Translations under genes and position numbers: made by a program
Notes under the pieces: generated by a model
What the model was told of the DNA's origin: nothing
Database searches by the model: none
What the model saw: only the letters and a program-made list of their open reading frames with translations
Shown: positions 60,089 through 63,144 of the stretch, piece after piece
Numbering within the stretch: position 1 is the first letter of the stretch
How the letters are laid out: each line of letters starts with the position of its first letter
DNA from: Bacillota bacterium
GTDB lineage: Bacteria; Bacillota; Clostridia; Christensenellales; JAEXRW01
Reading direction: 5' to 3'
DNA length: 63,144 bases
Assembly: GCA_023454175.1 (NCBI GenBank)
Contig: JAEXRW010000001.1
Coordinates: 1-63,144, forward strand

Positions 60089-60331
60089 ATGGAGAAAAAC
60101 GTTAAAGACAGAAAGGGCCCTTATATCCGGGGTTATTTCAAGGCGGCCGGGATGTTCCTCTCGCTGTTCTTCCGGCTGCCGGTGTGGGCCGTGAAAGGGG
60201 CGCTCTCGCGCCGGCATTTCCGCAGGGAGCTGTATGCGGCGGGTGTGCCGAAGAAAGCGGCGGTTCGCCTCTCCAACCGCTACAAGATCCGGCTGTGGGA
60301 CGATTGGGGTCCGGCGGGATCGCGGGCGTAG
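60089..60331 (+). CDS. Small basic membrane-associated protein in ECF operon
   Basis: An 80-residue protein with a hydrophobic stretch (about 19-35: AAGMFLSLFFRLPVWAV) and a basic C-terminal half with RRELYAAGVPKKAAVRLSNRYKIRLWDDW, a clear relative of the motif in the previous gene. An upstream in-frame GTG (60080) overlaps the AGGTG ribosome site, so the ATG is chosen. Function unknown; likely co-regulated with the sigma factor. Confidence 0.7.
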   Translation: MEKNVKDRKGPYIRGYFKAAGMFLSLFFRLPVWAVKGALSRRHFRRELYAAGVPKKAAVRLSNRYKIRLWDDWGPAGSRA

Positions 60332-60503
60332 GCAAGGGTGTTTATGCGGCGGAAGCATGAGCGGAAGGGGGCCATAGGGTGGATCGTATCCGCAGTCGGC
60401 CATGTCAGGCTGGTCCCGGTTAGACGCGGGACATGGACTTCTTGCATTGCGTTGTATCCGTTATAGCGTTTAAAACGGCGGGGCGGTAATTCACATAGAT
60501 AGC

Positions 60504-60539
60504 AAAGGGCGCCAGATCATGACCGGTATGGCGTCCTTT
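60504..60539. terminator. Bidirectional terminator between convergent genes
   Basis: AAAGGGCGCCA and TGGCGTCCTTT form an almost perfect stem between the ECF operon and the minus-strand gene. Confidence 0.7.
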
Positions 60540-60588
60540 GTATTATCAGGGCAGTCACTGCCGGTATCGCAGGGGAGTCACTTTCAGG

Positions 60589-61080
60589 TCAAGGTAATAG
60601 GGTGTTATCCAGGAGCCCGGCTTTTTCCAGGCAGGATATATACTCCGCCACACAGTACGGGTTTTGGATAACCGTTTCGTCCAGCCCCCGGAATGCATAC
60701 AGTTCATCCCACAGTATGCTGCTGCCTTCCACATGGAAATATCCCGATTCCAGTTCGACCCCCGCGAAGATCCGGATCCCCCGGAAGACCTCGTCCTGGT
60801 TTTCGTAAAGGTGCCTTCCGCTGCCTTCGTTTTCGACAATAAAGGCAACTGCGGAAGGTTCCGCTTTCAGCTTTTCCGCATACGGTTCGTTGTACAGCAC
60901 ATTGTCGATGACGACCTGCTTAGCTTTTGGATCGTCTGATTCTTTAAGGGGATACCTGCTTTTGAGGTATTCCAGTACTTCCTTGCCGGTTTTACGGTTT
61001 GGACTTAGCCTGTCTTTGTACTCCTTCCAGGTCTTTCGCCATCTCTCCACCATTTCCGGCGTCGCTTCCTGCATCAGCAT
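60589..61080 (-). CDS. Protein of unknown function
   Basis: A 163-residue soluble protein. The N-terminal third is helical and basic (VERWRKTWKEYKDRLSPNRKTGKEVLEYLKSRYP). The rest is mixed, with VIDNVLYNEPYAEKL, AFIVENEGSG, VFRGIRIFAGVELESGYFHVEGS. GGAGG before ATG 61080 is preferred over an ATG 15 bases upstream. No family recognised. Confidence 0.7.
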   Translation of the reverse strand: MLMQEATPEMVERWRKTWKEYKDRLSPNRKTGKEVLEYLKSRYPLKESDDPKAKQVVIDNVLYNEPYAEKLKAEPSAVAFIVENEGSGRHLYENQDEVFRGIRIFAGVELESGYFHVEGSSILWDELYAFRGLDETVIQNPYCVAEYISCLEKAGLLDNTLLP

Positions 61081-61170
61081 GCCTTCCGCCTCCATTATCG
61101 TATGTGTAAGGGCAATCCAGTAACTCCCCTAAGGCCTGTTGCATTGCGTCTGAAGGGTTTCCCTTGCGGA

Positions 61171-61310
61171 CCATAGAATCATGCCCGTCAGGGCATTCCG
61201 CAATTCTTAACCATTAATTGTTAACTATTAACTGGTCAAACCCCGCAGGCCCATAGAATCATGCCCGCCAGGGCGTCATGTAATTATACATTATACATTA
61301 TATATGTGGC
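61171..61310. repeat. Short direct repeats around CATAGAATCATGCCCG
   Basis: CCATAGAATCATGCCCGYCAGGGCRT occurs at 61171-61196 and 61251-61276, with GTTAACTATTAACTG and ATACATTATACATTATA tracts between and after. Related AT-rich tracts recur at 62.9 kb. No gene. Confidence 0.6.
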
Positions 61311-61315
61311 CGATA

Positions 61316-61426
61316 TGCCGTCCAGCGACAGTACCGGAGCTTCTTGCTGACATTGAGCATGAAACCCCGGAAAAAGAAGCTATCGAAGGCTATTCCCGGT
61401 ACATTATCGGGGTTGAAACGGTATGA
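61316..61426 (+). pseudogene. Possible C-terminal gene remnant
   Basis: An open stretch without a start codon encodes VPELLADIEHETPEKEAIEG then YSRYIIGVETV before a stop. It reads like the end of a real protein cut off by the repeats upstream. The family is not recognised. Confidence 0.25.
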
Positions 61427-61478
61427 AAAAGCCGAAGATGAAAAATAGAATATGGATTTGGGGAAGATAATAACCTAT

Positions 61479-62642
61479 CTATCTATATAAAAGATTTTCC
61501 TTGTTTCTTATAGCCATGGTGTTCCTTGGATCGAGTTCTATTGCTTTTTCGAAAGCCTCTATTGCTTCCTCATTTCGGTTAAGGCTTTTTAGTATCACAC
61601 CTTTTGCGTTCCATGCATCAGAAGAACCGGGGTAAATCTCTATGGATTTATTGATATATCTCAAAGCTTCTGTATAGTTGTGATATTCAAATAATATTAT
61701 TCCTTTATTATGCCATGCTTCATGAAGATTTGAATTCAGATCGAGTGCTTTATCATAACACTGCAATGCTTCATTTTTCCGGTTAAGTCTTTCAAGTATT
61801 ATACCTCTTATAAGGTATCCATCAGCATCAAATAATTCTGATTTCATGCCTTTGTTTGAGCATTCAAGCGCCTCTTCATATCGTTTTAGTTTATATAAGG
61901 ATTTGATTTTATTGTCCCAGGTTGTATAGATCCCGGGATTCAATTCTAATGCTTTTTCAAAAGCTTCAATCGCTTCTTCATAGCGCTTGGAATTATGAAG
62001 TGCAGCCCCTTTGTCGTTCCATGCACGATAATCATCGGATCTGATAGCTATGGCATTGTTGAAACATTCTAGCGCTTCTTCATAATGCTTTTCTTCAAGA
62101 AGTAGTTTTCCCTTGTCATACCATATACCATATTCTTTCATACTTGGGTTGGAGGATTCCGCTGTCTCCTGATTGTATATTTGCTGGTCTGGTGCTCCAT
62201 TTTTAGGCTGTTTTGATGAAGGGGATTCGGTAAGGGATGACTTCACTTCGTTGAAGCATTTTGTTATGATGGAGTTCTTATCAAAGTAGCTCTTTGTAGA
62301 TCTTATTCGGAGATAATCTATTACATTTTGCTTTGTTTTTTCACTGTAATGTGGAAATTGTTTTACATGATGTTTATACACTAATCTCGATATTATATAT
62401 ATGACAGGTATAATTACGAATAAAGGAATTGAAAGAGATAGTGCTAGTGTTAAAGCCATCGAAGCCAAGGCGGCAGGGATCAGGAACAGATCTAAAATTC
62501 TATTTAAGAAAAAGCCAACAATTGCTATGGCAATAATTGTGCTCAATATTGATAAACATATTTTTAGGAATTTCGTTATACCACAATACCATGCAATGCT
62601 GGAGATCATGCTTTTAGTCTCTTTGATATCATCTTCAGTCAC
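61479..62642 (-). CDS. Membrane protein with long TPR array
   Basis: A 387-residue protein with two membrane helices near the N-terminus (about 27-47 and 55-75) and about six classic TPR units (about 165-385) such as YRAWNDKGAALHNSKRYEEA and YTTWDNKIKSLYKLKRYEEA. A GTG start follows AAAGGAG. It is AT-rich compared with most of the window, suggesting separate acquisition. Likely a scaffold for protein binding. Confidence 0.85.
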   Translation of the reverse strand: MTEDDIKETKSMISSIAWYCGITKFLKICLSILSTIIAIAIVGFFLNRILDLFLIPAALASMALTLALSLSIPLFVIIPVIYIISRLVYKHHVKQFPHYSEKTKQNVIDYLRIRSTKSYFDKNSIITKCFNEVKSSLTESPSSKQPKNGAPDQQIYNQETAESSNPSMKEYGIWYDKGKLLLEEKHYEEALECFNNAIAIRSDDYRAWNDKGAALHNSKRYEEAIEAFEKALELNPGIYTTWDNKIKSLYKLKRYEEALECSNKGMKSELFDADGYLIRGIILERLNRKNEALQCYDKALDLNSNLHEAWHNKGIILFEYHNYTEALRYINKSIEIYPGSSDAWNAKGVILKSLNRNEEAIEAFEKAIELDPRNTMAIRNKENLLYR

Positions 62643-63034
62643 AATATTTCTCCTTTAGATTGTTATTTGTAAGTGATATTTCAGTCTTAATAATGCAAGA
62701 ATTAAATGGTCAGTCGGGTTATTGATAAATCATAATATGAATACTATTTACTATATATTCCCTTACATTTTCTCACATTCTTTGTATGAATGCAAGCCAA
62801 TGGGTGCAACCATGCCACCAAGGGAGAATAAAAAGCCGCAGAGTGCCCATTTCACGGGGGGTCTGCAGCTTTGGTTTTTCTTCGATCAACTTTCAACTGT
62901 TAACTATTAATAACTGCCCCCTTTTGGGCATCATGATCATGCCTAAAAGGGCATACCAGAATTGTACATTGTACATTCTACATTGTACATTGAATGGACC
63001 CCTGCAGGGTATACCGCAATTCTCAATTGCACAT
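62643..63034. other. Intergenic AT-rich repeat region
   Basis: It contains a hairpin AAAGCCGCAG to CTGCAGCTTT (about 62832-62872) and the tandem TTGTACATTGTACATTC tracts near 62965-62995. No gene seen. Confidence 0.5.
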
Positions 63035-63144
63035 TTACATTTCAAGTGCAACACCCCTGCCAATATTTTTAAGAAATACTTCTGCAGGAGTCAGCCAGCC
63101 AAGTCGCTTTCGTGGGCGGTTATTGAGTAACCTTACCACATGAT
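63035..63144 (-). mobile_element. IS30-family transposase, C-terminus at window edge
   Basis: The minus strand encodes HVVRLLNNRPRKRLGWLTP followed by AEVFLKNIGRGVALEM and a stop at 63035-63037. LNNRPRK.LGW.TP.E.F is the characteristic end of IS30-type DDE transposases. The rest lies beyond the window. Confidence 0.85.

Overview
The window looks like the chromosome of a spore-forming, GC-rich member of the Bacillota (class Clostridia, Oscillospiraceae- or Christensenellaceae-like). The evidence is a CIRCE operator before groES-groEL, RNase J, the gdpP-rplI-dnaB order, strong AGGAGG-type ribosome binding sites, small families typical of Firmicutes (DUF896, DUF1292, DUF2164, PadR-DUF1700) and sigma-K-like promoters. 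No 16S gene is present, so a finer placement is inference.

Region 1 (1-14.1 kb) is conserved core. It holds groEL (C-terminus cut by the window edge) and groES, a lipid kinase, a THUMP-type RNA methyltransferase, an operon for an XRE-HTH/NfeD fusion plus a 38-residue membrane peptide plus an SPFH protein plus a DUF6440 protein, CorA, RNase J, and the gdpP-rplI-dnaB cluster. After the dnaB terminator there is a possible N-terminal remnant of an FtsK-like conjugation protein, and codon use changes from about here.

Region 2 (14.6-30.8 kb) is accessory and mixed: lipoproteins, DUF1292 and DUF896 proteins, a sugar:cation symporter with a GNAT protein, a tRNA-Thr(GGT), a class 3 aldehyde dehydrogenase, an SGNH hydrolase, a sirtuin, two alpha/beta hydrolases, a ProX-type tRNA editing protein, a secreted protein predicted to be a seven-bladed propeller with Ig-like domains, and two SIMPL-domain lipoproteins separated by a 190-bp tandem repeat.

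Region 3 (31.1-36.9 kb) is the most unusual part. Seven consecutive paralogues each have an N-terminal membrane segment followed by a domain resembling the C-terminal jelly roll of the exosporium protein BclA. Five promoters in the array match the sigma-K pattern (mACm, 15 bp, a CATANNNTA-like -10) and lie at a nearly fixed distance from the start codon. I read this as a spore-surface protein array. One terminator in it carries a 178-bp non-coding element with 10-bp terminal inverted repeats, flanked by two copies of the terminator hairpin. A second copy at 54.6 kb has the same architecture in an unrelated terminator.

Region 4 (37-63.1 kb) contains an AT-rich OLD-like ATPase, a luxE-luxC pair without luciferase, PhzF, a FIST-like protein, a Nei-like glycosylase without the usual Pro2, lipoproteins, two ECF sigma modules, a PadR-DUF1700/DUF4097 module with an operator over its -10 box, two overlapping SDR genes, a DUF3842-CooT pair, a transglutaminase-like protein, TPR proteins and, at the right edge, the C-terminus of an IS30-type transposase. 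Short hairpin repeats with compensatory stem changes are scattered through regions 2-4. No CRISPR array or rRNA was seen.
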